Translations under genes and position numbers: made by a program | Shown here: in pieces, positions 33,545 through 48,000 of the stretch | How positions within the stretch are numbered: position 1 is the stretch's first letter | Layout of the letters: the number at the start of each line of letters is the position of its first letter | Assembly: GCA_018857735.1 (NCBI GenBank) | Contig: JABMCL010003406.1 | Span: 55,001-119,000, forward strand | DNA from: Alviniconcha marisindica | Taxonomy: Eukaryota; Mollusca; Gastropoda; Provannidae | DNA length: 64,000 nt | Direction: 5' to 3' | Notes under the pieces: generated by a model | What the model was told of the DNA's origin: nothing | Database searches by the model: none | Seen by the model: only the letters and a program-made list of their open reading frames with translations

Positions 33545-34715
33545 GAGACAGTCCCCACGTAACTATGCAGTGCATAACGATAGTTTGATGTAGAGACAGT
33601 CCCCACATAACTATGCAGTGCATAACGACAGTTTGATGTAGAGACAGTCCCCACATGACTATGGGGTGACAGTCCCCACATAACTATGCAGTGCATAACG
33701 ACAGTTTGATGTAGAGACAGTCCCCACATGACTATGGGGTGACAGTCCCCACATAACTATGCAGTGCATAACGACAGTTTGATGTAGAGACAGTCCCCAC
33801 ATGACTATGGGGTGACAGTCCCCACATAACTATGCAGTGCATAACGAGTTTGATGTAGAGACAGTCCCCACATAACCATGCAGTCCATAACGACAGTTTG
33901 ATGTAGAGACAGTCCCCACATAACCATGCAGTCCATAAAGACAGTTTGATGTAGAGAGAGTCCCCACGTGACTATGATGTAGAGACAGTCCCCACATGAC
34001 TATGCAGTGCATAACGACAGTTTGATGTAGAGACAGTCCCCACCTGACTATGCAGTGCATAACGATAGTTTGATGTAGAGACAGTCCCCACGTGACTATG
34101 ATGTAGAGACAGTCCCCACATGACTATGCAGTGCATAACGACAGTTTGATGTAGAGACAGTCCCCACCTGACTATGCAGTGCATAACGACAGTTTGATGT
34201 AGAGACAGTCCCCACGTGACTATGCAGTGCATAACGACAGTTTGAAGTAGAGACAGTCCCCACATAACTATGCAGTGCATAACGACAGTTTGATGTAGAG
34301 ACAGTCCCCACGTGACTATGCAGTGCATAACGACAGTTTGATGTAGAGACAGTCCCCACGTGACTATGCAGTGCATAACAACAGTTTTGATGTAGAGACA
34401 GTCCCCACGTGACTATGATGTAGAGACAGTCCCCACATGACTATGCAGTGCATAACGACAGTTTGATGTAGAGACAGTCCCCACATAACCATGCAGTCCA
34501 TAAAGACAGTTTGATGTAGAGACAGTCCCCACATGACTATGCAGTGCATAACGACAGTTTGATGTAGAGACAGTCCCCACGTGACTATGCAGTGCATAAC
34601 GATAGTTTGATGTAGAGACAGTCCCCACGTGACTATGCAGTGCATAACGACAGTTTGAAGTAGAGACAGTCCCCACGTGACTATGCAGTGCATAACAACA
34701 GTCTGATGTAGCCTT
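33545..34715. repeat. 48-bp minisatellite, about 24 copies
   Basis: The unit contains GTAGAGACAGTCCCCACATG, ACTATGCAGTGCATAACGAC and AGTTTGAT, with higher-order alternation of full and shortened units. Period 48 is 16 codons, so it stays open in several minus-strand frames; none looks like a real protein. Confidence 0.97.
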
Positions 34716-35964
34716 TGTGTTCTTGTTGATGTCAGTGTGTCGTGACACAGCCCAAGCCACGGCAGAGGGAACCGGGGGTCACAGAAGGAAAATAACAGCA
34801 GAAGCGGGTTTCGCAGACTGGGGAAACTTACAACTTTTCACTCACAAAACTGACAAGGGTTGGCACCTCAGCGTAGTCACACACTCCTGGTCAATAATGA
34901 TACAGGAAGTCTTATAAAACGCTTCTGTCACAAAGCTGGTACTTCAAGTCAACAACCAGCACTTCCGGTCAGTGTCCAGTGATAAGTTTCGTCGTGACAC
35001 TTCAGTCACACAGCTTCCAACAGCTGGTACTTCATCACAACACTTGGTCAGCACCTGATAATACAGAATGTCTCACAAAATCTGTGCAGCTAGTGTAAGC
35101 CTAAAAGGCGCAGCCATCTCTTGAGCTTCAAGTCCCACACTGCATTACACCGGAGCTCTGCCCATGTATACGTTAAAATACGGCTAAGAGGATTCAGGTG
35201 AGTGTCTACTGATGTACACCAGCAACACAAGAATTCTCTTTCTTTGTCAGTCACTCCAACAACAGAACTGAAACAAACAAACTGGGGACCAAAGGCCGGG
35301 TGCATCTTTAAGCTCATGGAGGCTGTGTTCTGTATGGCTGTTCAGCATCAAGAATTTTCTTCTTCTGCTTCCTAGAGAGGTTTCTCCGAGCTGGGTGAGA
35401 TTTTGCATCTTGATGATTTCCATGACGTGTATCAGCACACATATGCATATGTACACGCTGTCGCCCACTGCTTCAGCAGCTGCACTCTTCAGGATTCACA
35501 ATTCTGTTGGGTTCCGCACAAGCAGATCCAATACATATACATGTACACTGTACGTGCAAACACAGGCCCTCTTTACCAGAAACAGCGGATTACCAGTGAA
35601 GCAACAAGCTGCAGTTTCTGCAAGCAAGAAGAATGAGGCGACCAGTGTTTCCAGCACAGAGACAAAAATTCACAGTCTGTGTTCTTTCACAGCACACTCA
35701 CAGCAGAACACTGTCACTGACGCTTCACACATTGTTCTTTTCAGCGACAGGCCTCACGCATCGGAAAAAGCACAGAATTACCGTGTACACTGACGCTTCA
35801 CAAAATAATCTCTTGACAAAACAGGTTAACCTACTTTCACACAAAATGGCCCGGAAAATACAGTAGCAATCACTGAGTCAGGACAGAGTTTGTAGCTCAT
35901 CTTCTCCGTCCCCAGTTAGTCTGTTGTGTTCTCACTCGGTAAAGGGCGCACATGGTGCACGTTC
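34716..35964 (-). other. Probable VIRMA 3' UTR and downstream sequence
   Basis: Complex sequence just after the VIRMA stop (minus strand), without a recognisable exon on either strand. Confidence 0.4.
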
Positions 35965-36046
35965 TCATTTGGTGAAGGAGCGCTGGTGCCTGTCAGGGTC
36001 CCGGCGACCGTGGAAACCCCCGCTGGCCCCACCTCCTCGCATGAAC
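35965..36046 (-). CDS. VIRMA: VIRMA terminal exon
   Basis: Acceptor CCCCTGCAG|G. It encodes FMRGGGASGGFHGRRDPDRH then QRSFTK and TGA at 35,965-35,967. The RSFT(K/R) end is the family C-terminus. Confidence 0.93.
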
Positions 36047-39000
36047 CTGCAGGGGAATAACAGTGAACGCCATACATTGTAACTTGTCAATTCTGGGCTT
36101 TTTCAAGCTTACAGTTTGTGGTGACATTGAAGCGAGGCAAACTCACCCAAGCATCCAATACGGAATAAGAGCAAAAAAAGTTCTGCTGACTCGCATTCAA
36201 AAAAAAAGGAAGAATAACTTATGCTTGCACACGCAGTTTATCTCTCTGAGGCCGCTGTGACTGTGAGCTAAGGTCGCTGTCACCGAACTTGGTGTAAAAT
36301 GTACAGCTCAATGACGGCATCATTGTGAAGAGTTTTGAAAGACTCGCACAGTTTCCAAGCAAAAAACTAAGACTGAAGTTTTCCCCCCAGTTCTTTTCTT
36401 TGTAATGGCCGCCATATGAACTTGGACTACATAGGCTTTTATAACGTATCTGAACCCAAAACTTAACACATGCGTTTAAGATAAAAACAGGTTCTTGTTT
36501 CGGAATCCACTGCCTCCCAAACAAACACACATGCATGCAGGCATGCACACACATAAAGTTGTTTTGTGTTACAAAATTTCACACCATTTCATCATTACGT
36601 GTCAAAGTGTATAAAATACTGACCATCTACATGTAATTTAAAGACTAAGTAGATCAAAAGTTGTCCAATTCTCAAACTGGTTTAAACCAAGGACAGAGAG
36701 AGGAAGAATCATGGACATGATCTAAAATGAATCAATTAAAATTTAAAATCATCAGCAATTAGTATGAACATCAGCCTATGTTTGAAAGCAATCAACGTAC
36801 CCTGGCCCCATGTCCTTGCTCTGACCTCCGAACCATGACCCTCGACCTCCACGTGGGGAGAAGCGATTATCCCGGCCTCCATGGCGATCCAGAAGTGTGG
36901 CCCCAGGGTGGGCGTCCAGTCTGGGTGCAGAACGACTTAACCAATCAAACAGTATTAGCAAAGGCATACATAACAACCACCGTCACATGTACACACTCAC
37001 ACACACGCACAGAAAGAACGACTTAACCAATCAAACAGTATTAGCAAAGGCATCCATAACAAGCACTGTCACATGTACACACTCATGCATTCACACACAC
37101 ACACACACGCACAGAAAGAATGACTTAACCATTCAAACAGTATTAGCAAAGGCATACGTAACAAGCATTGTCATATGTACACACTCATGCATTCGCACAC
37201 ACACACAGAAAGAATGACTTAACCAATCAAACAGTATTAGCAAAGGCATACATAACAAGCACCATCCACGTACACACTCATGCATTCACACACACACACA
37301 CACGCACAGAAAGAATGACTTAACCAATCAAACAGTATTAGCAAAGGCATACATAACAAGCACCATCACCGTACCACTCATGCATCACACACACACACAC
37401 ACACACCACAGAAAGAATGACTTAACCAATCAAACAGTATTAGCAAAGGCATACATAACAAGCACCATCACACGTACACACTCTGATTCACACACACCAC
37501 ACACACGCACAGAAAGAAGACTTAACCAATCAAACAGTATTAGCAAAGGCATATGTAACAAGCACTCACAGTACACACTCATGCATTCACACACACACAC
37601 ACACGCACAGAAAGAATGACTTAACCAATCAAACAGTATTAGCAAAGGCATATGTAACAAGCACTGTCACATGTACACACTCATCATTCACACACACACA
37701 CACACGCACAGAAAGAATGACTTAACCAATCAAACAGTATTAGCAAAGGCATACATAACAACCACCGTCACATGTACACACTCACACACACGCACAGAAA
37801 GAACGACTTAACCAATCAAACAGTATTAGCAAAGGCATACATAACAAGCACCATCAAGTACACACTCATGTATTCACACACACACACACACGCACAGAAA
37901 GAATGACATAACCAATCAAACAGTATTAGCAAAGGCATATGTAACAAGCACTGTCACATGTACACACTCATGCATTCACCACACACACACACACGCACAG
38001 AAAGAATGACTTAACCAATCAAACAGTATTAGCAAAGGCATATGTAACAAGCACTGTCACATGTACACACTCATGCATTCAACACACACACACACACGCA
38101 CAGAAAGAATGACTTAACCAATCAAACAGTATTAGCAAAGGCATATGTAACAAGCACTGTCACATGTACACACTCATGCATTCACACACACACACACACA
38201 CGCACAGAAAGAATGACTTAACCAATCAAACAGTATTAGCAAAGGCATACATAACAAGCACCATCACATGTACACACTCACGCATTCACACACACACACA
38301 CACGCACAGAAAGAATGACTTAACCAAACAGTATTAGCAAAGGCATACATAACAAGCACCGTCTCATGTACACACTCACGCATTCACACACAAGCACAGA
38401 AAGAATGACTTAACCAATCAAACAGTATTAGCAAAGGCATACATAACAAGCACCATCACATGTACACACTCACGCATTCACACACAAGCACAGAAAGAAT
38501 GACATAACCAATTAAGCAGTATTAGCAAAGGCATGTAACGCAAGCATCTTCACACATACACACGCACGCACACACAGACAGAATGTAATTAAGTAAGTAA
38601 GTTGGTGTTTTACGCCCAGTCAACCGGTATGGTTATATCAGGGCGATACTGACAGAATTGACGAAACAAAATCTTTGGGAAATCATGCAATACAACACAT
38701 ACTTCCCCCCCCTCCCCCTTCTATTACCACAATGATCTCATTGTAACACAGAACATACTTTCAACAACAACAAAACTATTCCATCACCGTTTAATTTATT
38801 TTTATTTTTTATAGTTGTGTTACATCTGTATGTGATTCCATCCCAGTCTTATAAAGAAGATCCATGTATTCCCCTCAACAGCCTTGTGTTGCCTGTCACC
38901 AAACCAAGAGTGAAGTGCTGTAATGGTCACAAACTGACCCACAGGCTGGAGGTCAATGTATGGCTGGCCAACAGTAACAGTAGTATTATTAATTTAACAG

Positions 39001-42000
39001 GTAGTAAACAGAATATATGGCTGACCAACAGTAACAGTAATATAACAGGTAGTAACCAGAATGCATGACCGACCAATAGTAACAGTAGTACTATTAATAC
39101 AGCTGGTAGTAACCAGGAGAATGTATGGCTGGCCTATAGTAACAGTATTAACAGTAATATAGCTGGTAGTAAACAGAATGTATGGCTGACCAATAGTAAC
39201 AGTAGTAATATCAACATAACTGGTAGTAACCAGGAAAATGTACGGCTCACCAATAGTAACTGTAGTATTAGTATCAGTAATAGAACTTGTAGCAACCAGA
39301 AGAATGTATGGCTGACCAACACTAACAGCAGCAGCAGTATTAGTAATAGAACTGGTGCTAACCAGAAGAATGCACTGCTGACTAACACTAGTAACAGTAA
39401 CAGCAGCAGCAATATAACTGGTAGTACTTAGGACAATAGTAACACTACAGTAATACTAATAGTGGTATCGCTAGTAGTAACTATCTGGATTGCACCCCAG
39501 GCACCCAAATCACTCATGAGTCTTAACCTTGACCCCCATGATTATGGCACACAAATAACATACCATTAACAGAATTTAGGAAGCACTTTCAGCACTCAGA
39601 GCTTTACTGCGATTTTGTTTGAAGAAAAAAGTATGGAAAGCATAAATACTTACACAAAATGACTGAGAGAACAAAAAAATCAAAGGCATAATAATACATT
39701 AATAAACACACCTATTCATGCAAAGCATAATGAAACACACGCACACACACGCACACATGTACACACACTCATTTACAGTATCACATGCCACACACACACA
39801 TACACTCACAGGACAGCACCATGCACATGACATTAAAAAAAGATGCACACTGTTGAAAAGGATACACACACAAAAAAGGGCTATCTCTCATCAGAATACT
39901 GTTTGAAGAGGTGAGTTTTAAAAAAGGCTTTGAAGGCAGCAAGAGTCAGCTACTCTCAACACTCTCACTGCTAAAATACTGACTATGTAGACTCTTTGAA
40001 AGTGTGATGGCAATGTTGTGAAGCATGTGTGTGTGTGTGCGTGTGTGTTGTAAGTGTGCATGAGCATAAAAATTAGGATTTGTGGTGGTGATGGTGAGTG
40101 CCACACTCCAAGCATCGCTTTTCGGCACCTTCCTCCAAACTCTGCCAGATTTAGTTACGCCACTGAAGGGGCACTCTTTATCTCCGCGCAGCTGTCCACT
40201 GACGCGGTCAGCGCCCTCCGAAAGGTTTAAGTACTGATAAGACTGTGGAAGGAACCTAGCGCCCGAGCACGCACGTAAACATGAGACGCATCCACCCTGG
40301 GTAAAAAATGAGTTCCGTCTCGATTCAAATGATTTTGGTTTGATTTGAGCTGGTACAAGCAACATGGTGAGTTATAAAACAAACGTCTGATATAATTTGA
40401 GTTGTTTGTAACAAACTTACTACTGTTTGAGCACCAACAAAAAACTGCTCGTTAGCTGACAGTTTTCTGGACCCTATGACGTAACTAAATACGGCAGTGG
40501 TTGAAGGAAGGATGTCGTAAACCAGTGCTTGGAGTTTGGGTGAGAGGGAGGGGGGATGAAGGGACTGAGAGAAGGAACAGGGGAGGAGATGAAGGGAGTG
40601 AGAGAAGGGACAGAGAGGACAGGGGATGGAGGGAGTGTGAAGGGCCTCAGTAAGAGCTACTGAAGGGGAGTGGAGAAAATGTTGGACTGACCTATTGATT
40701 ACTGATGTGACGTCACTATACTTTCTGCCATCCTGTCTGAAGACAAATTTGTCTCACAACACATTAAGGTTGTCTGTATTCTGTATATATATGGGAGAAT
40801 ACACACAGATCAACTTGTACCAAGAGTTTCTCACCTTTTGACATTAGACAGGTTAACACTAAACACCTAAAAAGACAAACCAATTTTCTTCGTCCATTCA
40901 GTTTCATGGGTAGCACTCTTCTGTACTTTAGTCATCACTTTTAGATGTGAATCCTACAGCTGACAATGCTGACAGAAGACGGCAACATGACACAGACAGG
41001 CTGTAAACCCTACAGCTGACAATGCTGACAGAAGACGGCAACATGACACAGACAGGCTGTAAACCCTACAGCTGACAATGCTGACAGAAGACAGCAACAT
41101 GACACAGACAGGCTGTAAACCCTACAGCTGACAATGCTGACAGAAGACAGCAACATGACACAGACAGGCTGTAAACCCTACAGCTGACAATGCTGACAGA
41201 AGACAGCAACATGACACAGACAGGCTGCAACTTACCCCCCACCACGGGTGAACTGGCGAGGCATCGGGAAGTTCTGCTTGGGGCGATGCGAACCCATCAT
41301 GTGTGGAGCTGCACACAAGACAGTCACCTAATAATGTTGTGCTTTGTTTGCTTGCTAGCATTCATCAGCTGAGGTTTGTCTAACGCTGGGTGAGACGGTC
41401 GCGTGTGCAACCCTTTCCCCACACCTGTACAAACTGTTGGACATACAAGTCCAGCGTCACCCGCTGCTCTGGCTGGGGAGTTTGTCATGTCACAAAGATG
41501 ACTTCAGCTCAGAGTGATCCTGACACAGAACGTTTAACACAACTAACACTTTGCTTTAGTCCCAAAGTTCTGGCTGGAGAATTGGAGATGCCAATAAATG
41601 AATACTGACAATGTTAGGAGTCTTTAATAAAAAAGAAAGAAAAAATAAGAAGCTTTAAAAAGGAGAAAAAAATCAAAACAAGTATGACTGCTAATGTGTG
41701 TGTGTGTGTGTGTGCGCACGCGCATGCGTGTGCGAGTCTGTGTGTGTGCATGAGTGTGTGTGTGCATTCATGTTGTATGCACTGAATTTTGACAATATGT
41801 ATTTGTAAAGAACGTGTAAGCGCTTAGGGCCTGTGTGGGTTAGGCGCTCTAAGTATTCATTATTATTATTAGTAGTAATATTCTAAAACAAGAGAGAGAG
41901 AGGGGAGGGAAATGAGTGAGAGAGAGAGAGAGAGGGAGAGAGACAGAGACAGAGAGAGACAGAGAAGGGAGGGAAGTGAGAGAGAGATAGAGGGGGAATG

Positions 42001-45000
42001 ATGGGGGAGTGACCCAAGACAGGGGGTTCACTGAGGTGGAGATGGAGGGAAGGGAGACAACACTCACCAGGAAACATCTGCAGGTTGTGCCCTCCATGCG
42101 GACTGGACTCACGACGTGGGTAATTGGCCGGTGGGGTGAAGAAGCGCCCTCTGGAGGTGAACCCACCCCGTCCACCACGGTCTATACCTCCACGACCACG
42201 ACCTCTCTGCATGTCCTAAAACAAAAAACACCTAATTCTGTTTTAATCCATACTTTTTTCTAATGGGCTAAATCTCCAAGGTTGCTGTGCCATCTGCTAT
42301 AAGGCTAGTGAAATGAAACAATGTCCATAACAATGCCCCCCACCAACCACCAAATAGTTTCACTTCAGGTAACTTAAGCAAGTTTGTTTTGGCTTTCTGT
42401 GCAGGAATTCCTTTCTGTTGTGTAAATGAATTCTGAAGACAAAACCTCTAAGCAAACTGTGCAACAGATCACCATCACCCGGAGTCCCATCGTCCCGCAC
42501 CTGGCGTCCCATTGTCCCACATTACCTTGTCTCGTCGCTGAGGCACGGGCCCCGGAGGTGTGGGCTGCAGAGGGGGCTGCATCTGGCCGCGAGTGTTCTC
42601 CATCTGGTTGCGGTTGTTCTCCATCTTGACAAAGTCGTCCACGTGCATGGAGGGGGGGCGGCTGGTGTTGGGGGGGCGGGAGCGGAATAGGTCGTGTCCG
42701 CCCCGCTGCATCATCCCTTGAGCCATGATGCCACGTCCTCGCATGGGAGCCACTGGCAAAGAAGAAGAGAAAAATCTCTGATGACTGAAGACTCGCAGTC
42801 AACACCAAGAGACTGACCAAGAAGAGCAAATGTGCTGATGACTGAAGACCTGCAGTCAACACCGGGAGACTGACAAAAAAGATGAACAAATGCGCTGAAG
42901 ATTCAAGACTCACAGTCAACACCGGAAGACTGACCAAGAAGAAGAGCAAATGCTCTGAAGCCTCGAGACTCGCAGTCAAAACTGGCAGAAAATCTCATCT
43001 GTTTATCCTCACTCTTCTACAGCTTTCAGAACGGACGAAGGCAATCACAGTTTGTATGAACAGGCAATCTTCAGCCAAACAAAGTTTGAAAGAACTTCCT
43101 TAAACAGCCCCTGAAAAAAATACTTCGTTTGCGTCACAAAGTCCAGAACTGTTTAATCTGTCTCCCTTAAACGCATTATTATCACCAAACATGCTATATA
43201 ATATTGTCCATGTATGCATGTAACAATCAAGCAAAGACTGACATTAGTCAGACACGATCTCACAGAAAATACACAACTGTTCACAAATTTCCCATCTTTT
43301 ACTTGTACACCAACCCCAACGTTGGCAACCCTGCACACAAATCTTGATGCTACAAACTGTGGATGGTGACAGACCTTCTACACAAACCTTAGACATCTTT
43401 GATATTTACAAAAATGCTGGATGTTAACAAACTGAGTTACACATGAGCTGAGTCAGGTAGATGTGACATACATCATATGTATTCCATTCCTACACCTAAA
43501 ACGAAGTAAAAAAAGAAGAAGAAAAAAAAGCGGGACTCTTTGTATGGTGGCTGACTGTTTGGGGGGGGGGCCAAGTTCATTATCAGGCGAACAGGAAGTG
43601 TCCAAAAATGCGCTCCAATTAGTCAAAAATCTCATGTGGACGAAAAAAAATCACACAGGACTTTTCATTATACCAAAAGGCTCATTCCTAACTGAACTGC
43701 CCAGAATGAAAACTTTGCCACACAGTCCCCACCACTGCAGAAAGACAAAGCAAAGTGAAGTTTGCAGCAGATACAAGATGACTGACTCACCAAACGGCTT
43801 CTTGCCTGGACGACCCCTGTTGATGTTGATGACTTCCTGAGACTTGCGGCGATCTCTGCAAAACACAAGGTCAAACACTGGTTACGGGTTTACAGTCTTT
43901 GCTTGTAATCTCAACAGCATTTGCAACCTTCTGGTCTTTGATTACAGAGTCTTTGCATGTTTTATTGTCCCCAGAACAGAATCATATTTATCAATGGTGC
44001 TTTGCAAAACACAAACATGTAAAAAAATGCCATGCGTGATCATACATGAATACCACCCATGATGAAAATGCCATCAGTCAGACTGACAAGACCGGATATT
44101 TCTGGATGCAGAGACTGTACAGAAAACTAATGTAAATATTAAACGACCCTACACACCCAATGAGACACTACTTTGATAGCAGACGTGGCAACAGGAGTGG
44201 AAGAATGTTTATTTCCGAGAACAAATACAAACAGTTATAAAGCCTCGTTTTTACCCTCGGCCCTGTCAGTTTTTTATATGAAAATTATACCAGTCATTAA
44301 CTGAGTGTGTGCATGCGTCAAGACGTCTGTTGAGGATGATAACTTTCTAATGGAGGGTTGGGGATGTGTGAAACCTAATGATTTTTATTTATTGAGAGTT
44401 TTTACGTTTTGGTTTGACACCAGAGAAAGCATTATTCCAGGTAATTTTGTGTGTGCTATAACTAAGTATTAGTGTATGCAGATTGAGAGAAAGGGGCGAT
44501 GTCGTAAGAGGTGTATGTGTGTGTGGTTCATGACTTAGAATTATTGAGATATGTTCTTCCTTGTGCGATCAAACGACAGCTTTAATTTCCCAATGGGATT
44601 AATAAAGTATACTGTTATTGTTATTAAAGCACCCCCATAGTAAAATCTGGCCATTTCTGCTGTTGCCAAGGTCACATACAACACTGGCATGTGACAGAAC
44701 ACTATCAGTGAAGGAAGCAAGGGCACTAGTGGTACCGGTGTGTGTTCTAACACTGGCACACAAAGGAATCAAGTGAGGGCACTAGTGGTACCGGTGTGTG
44801 TTCTAACACTGGCACACAAAGGAATCAAGTGAGGGAACTAGTGGTACTGGTGTGTGTTCTGAGATGTGAATGCACAAGCTGTCACATTAAACTTGCATAC
44901 AGACACTCCTTGACGTCAAACAAACAACAGTGACATTTTTTTTACTGCAAGTTTTAGCAACATTTGCATGTGAAAGAAGACAGAAAGAAAGAGAGAAAAA

Positions 45001-48000
45001 CAAAAAGGAGAAGCTAGAAAGGAGAAATACACCCCCCCCCCCCCCCAAAGAAAACAAACACCAAGGTAACCAGTGTGGGGTAACAAAACAGACTGTAATC
45101 TGTACACCAGATGAACCCTGTACCTGGGTCGCTTGGGTCGCACGATGTCCTCCTGCCGATCCTCCGTGTCCTTCTTCAGCTCCTCCTCCAGCTCAAGGTC
45201 GGGCAGGTAGCGCTTGCACCAGGCCAGGAGGTCGCACTTGACGACCTCTGGCTCGGCATCCGGCTCCTCCAAAGCCGGGTTGGCTAGCCAGCAATTGGCG
45301 CTGAGCCGATCATCGTCGCCGTCTGTCAGGGTGTAGACGCTGCGCTGGGCGAACAACTCCAGCAGGCTGATGGAGGGGGGCAGAGTGACCTCCCATTGGT
45401 CTGAACCTGAGGAGAAGAAAGCATGGTTTTCATCTTCAGCAGTTTCAGCAACTTGATGTTGTGATCTCCAGCGGACAGGGAACAACATGTTACTTCAGAA
45501 ATGACACACAAAGGGAATTAACAGAGCTAAACAGACATGACACACGTAACAAGTGCCCCGACAAAAGAGACCGTAAGCTCTTACAACAACTGCTACCAGC
45601 GTACAAGTAAACACAAGATGCATGAACTCCACCAAACGTACATCCTGAAACCTTGTGCAACTACTCACAAGCCAGGCGATTCGGGTCTCTGTTGTTGCTG
45701 TAAGTGTGACGTCTGTCTCGTGCTGCTGCACCCCTTTGTTAGCTGATTCTACATGCTCTGAGTCTGTACACGGACCGCGATTGAAACACACTGCGCAGAC
45801 TGGTGCTTCAGCGAAGTGTCGTGATTCTGCGACGCCCATTTCAGCCTATTCTGCATCGATGATAGTTGATGCTATCTGTAACCTCCCTGCGGTTTTATGT
45901 CCAACGGCGTGAAAACCTCTCCCTCCCTTTTGTATCAGGGACATTTTAAGATCCTTGTAATTATCCCCATTGCCTTGCCCCCATGCGTTTGGAGATGGAG
46001 GGGACGAGAGGTGGGGAGTCACAGCTGTGTTTCTTTTTTGTGAGAAATGACTGCAACACATTAGTCCAACTGATCACCGCTACCATACTCCAGCCAGACT
46101 TGTTGACTGGTCGTCACAAAATAATTGCCTGGCATACAGGCACAACCCCGACTGGCTCTTGCAACACATTAGTCCAACTGATAACTGCCACCATACTCCA
46201 GCCAGACTTGTTGACTGGTAGTCACGAAACAATCACCTGGCATACATGCACAACCCTGCCTGGCTGTTGCCACAAAACATCAGTTTGACGGTTGAAGTGC
46301 ACAGTCCTATAGGACTAACTGCAACGGATATTTGTCTACCAACCTGTTCCGATATCCGAGTTGGTGTCTCGAAGCAGTGACATGACGAAAGTGATGCTCT
46401 CTGACAGGCTCTCCAGGGCCTCCTCTTCCTTGGACATTTCCTGCAAAAGGGCACACCTCATCAGAAAACCTTCACTGTGAAAGGACACACCTTGTCAGAA
46501 AACCTTCACCGTGAAAGGATGCACCTCTTCAGAAAACCTTCATTGCAAAGGACACACCTTGTCAGAAAACCGTCACTGCAAAAGGACTCACCTCATCAGA
46601 AAACCTTCACAGCGAAAGGACATGTCTCGACAGAAAACCTTCACTGTGAAAGGACACACCTCGTCAAAAAAGCTTAGCTTGTTTAATAATCATGCAATGA
46701 TTTTGATTTTCCATGACTGTAAATAAACTTTGCTTAAACCAAAACCTTTACTACAAAAGGATACAACTCGTCAGAAAACCTTCACTACAAAAGGACACAC
46801 CTCATCAGAAAACCTTCATAACCTGTCAGAAAACTGTCACCATGAAAGGACACACCTCATCAGAAAATCTTCATTGCAAAAAGACACACCTTGTCAGAAA
46901 ACCTTCACTGCAAAAGGACACACCTTGTCAGAAAACCTTCACTGCAAAAGGACACACCATGTCAGAAAACCTTCAGTGCAAAAGGACACACCTTGTCAGA
47001 AAACTGTCACTATGAAAGGACACACCTTGTCAGAAAACCTTCACTGCAAAAGGACACACCTTGTCAGAAAACTGTCACTGTGAAAGGACACACCTTGTCA
47101 GAAAACTGTCACTGTGAAAGGACACACCTTGTCAGAAAACCTTCATTGCGAAAGGACACACCTTGTCAGAAAATTGTCACCGTAAAAGGACACACCTCAG
47201 CTTAGCTTGTTTAATGCTCAGGCAACGATTTTGATTTTCTATAGTTTCATGAATGTAAATAAACTGCTTAAACCAAAACCTTCAATGCAAAAGGACACAC
47301 CTCATCGGAAAACTGTCACTGCAAAAGGACAGCTACCCCCCTCCCCTCCCCCATCTAATCCTGCAGCAGGTATTAATGCCATTAATTCCCTCATTCCCCC
47401 CCCCCCCCCCCACCCCCCCACCCCTTGCAGCAGCCCACCTCCAGGTCCTGCAGGGGGTGGTGCCTGTCAGGGGCCCAGTCCAGGATGTGGGTCAGCTGGC
47501 TGCGGGTCAGCGTTCGGGTCCGGGTCAGGGTGAGCCCGTCGTCAGCGCTGTAGCTGGTGGTCAGCAGGCGCAGCAGCTCCAGGATGGTGGACAGCGTCGA
47601 CAGGCAGTCGGAGCTGTCCTTGCTGAAGGTCTCGTTGATGTGCCGCAGGATGCTCGGCAACGCCCCAGGGTTGCTCTCCAAACCACTGTCGTGTGAGATT
47701 TGAACAGATGGCAGGCATCAGATCAGGTCAGACAGGACTGGACATCAGGTAAGACAGGACTGGACACGATGAGATCAGGTAAGACAAGACTGGACACCAC
47801 GAGATCAGGTAAGACAGGACTGGACACAATGAGATCAGGCAAGACAAGATTGGACACAATGAGATCAGGCAAGACAAGACTGGACACAATGAGATCAGGT
47901 AAGACAAGACTGGACACAATGAGATCAGGTAAGACAGGACTGGACACAATGAGATCAGGTAAGACAGGACTGGACACAATGAGATCAGGCAAGACAAGAC

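Noticed and set aside
33545..34715. CRISPR-like array
   Set aside because: Direct repeats without unique spacers in a eukaryotic intergenic region. The same holds for the other arrays.
33520..34760. Minus-strand frames of 109-134 codons
   Set aside because: 48-bp array, 16 codons per unit; no protein family.
39946..40365. 139-codon minus-strand frame as an extra VIRMA exon
   Set aside because: The phases of the flanking exons (GG + A) already join perfectly, and the frame has no VIRMA-like residues.
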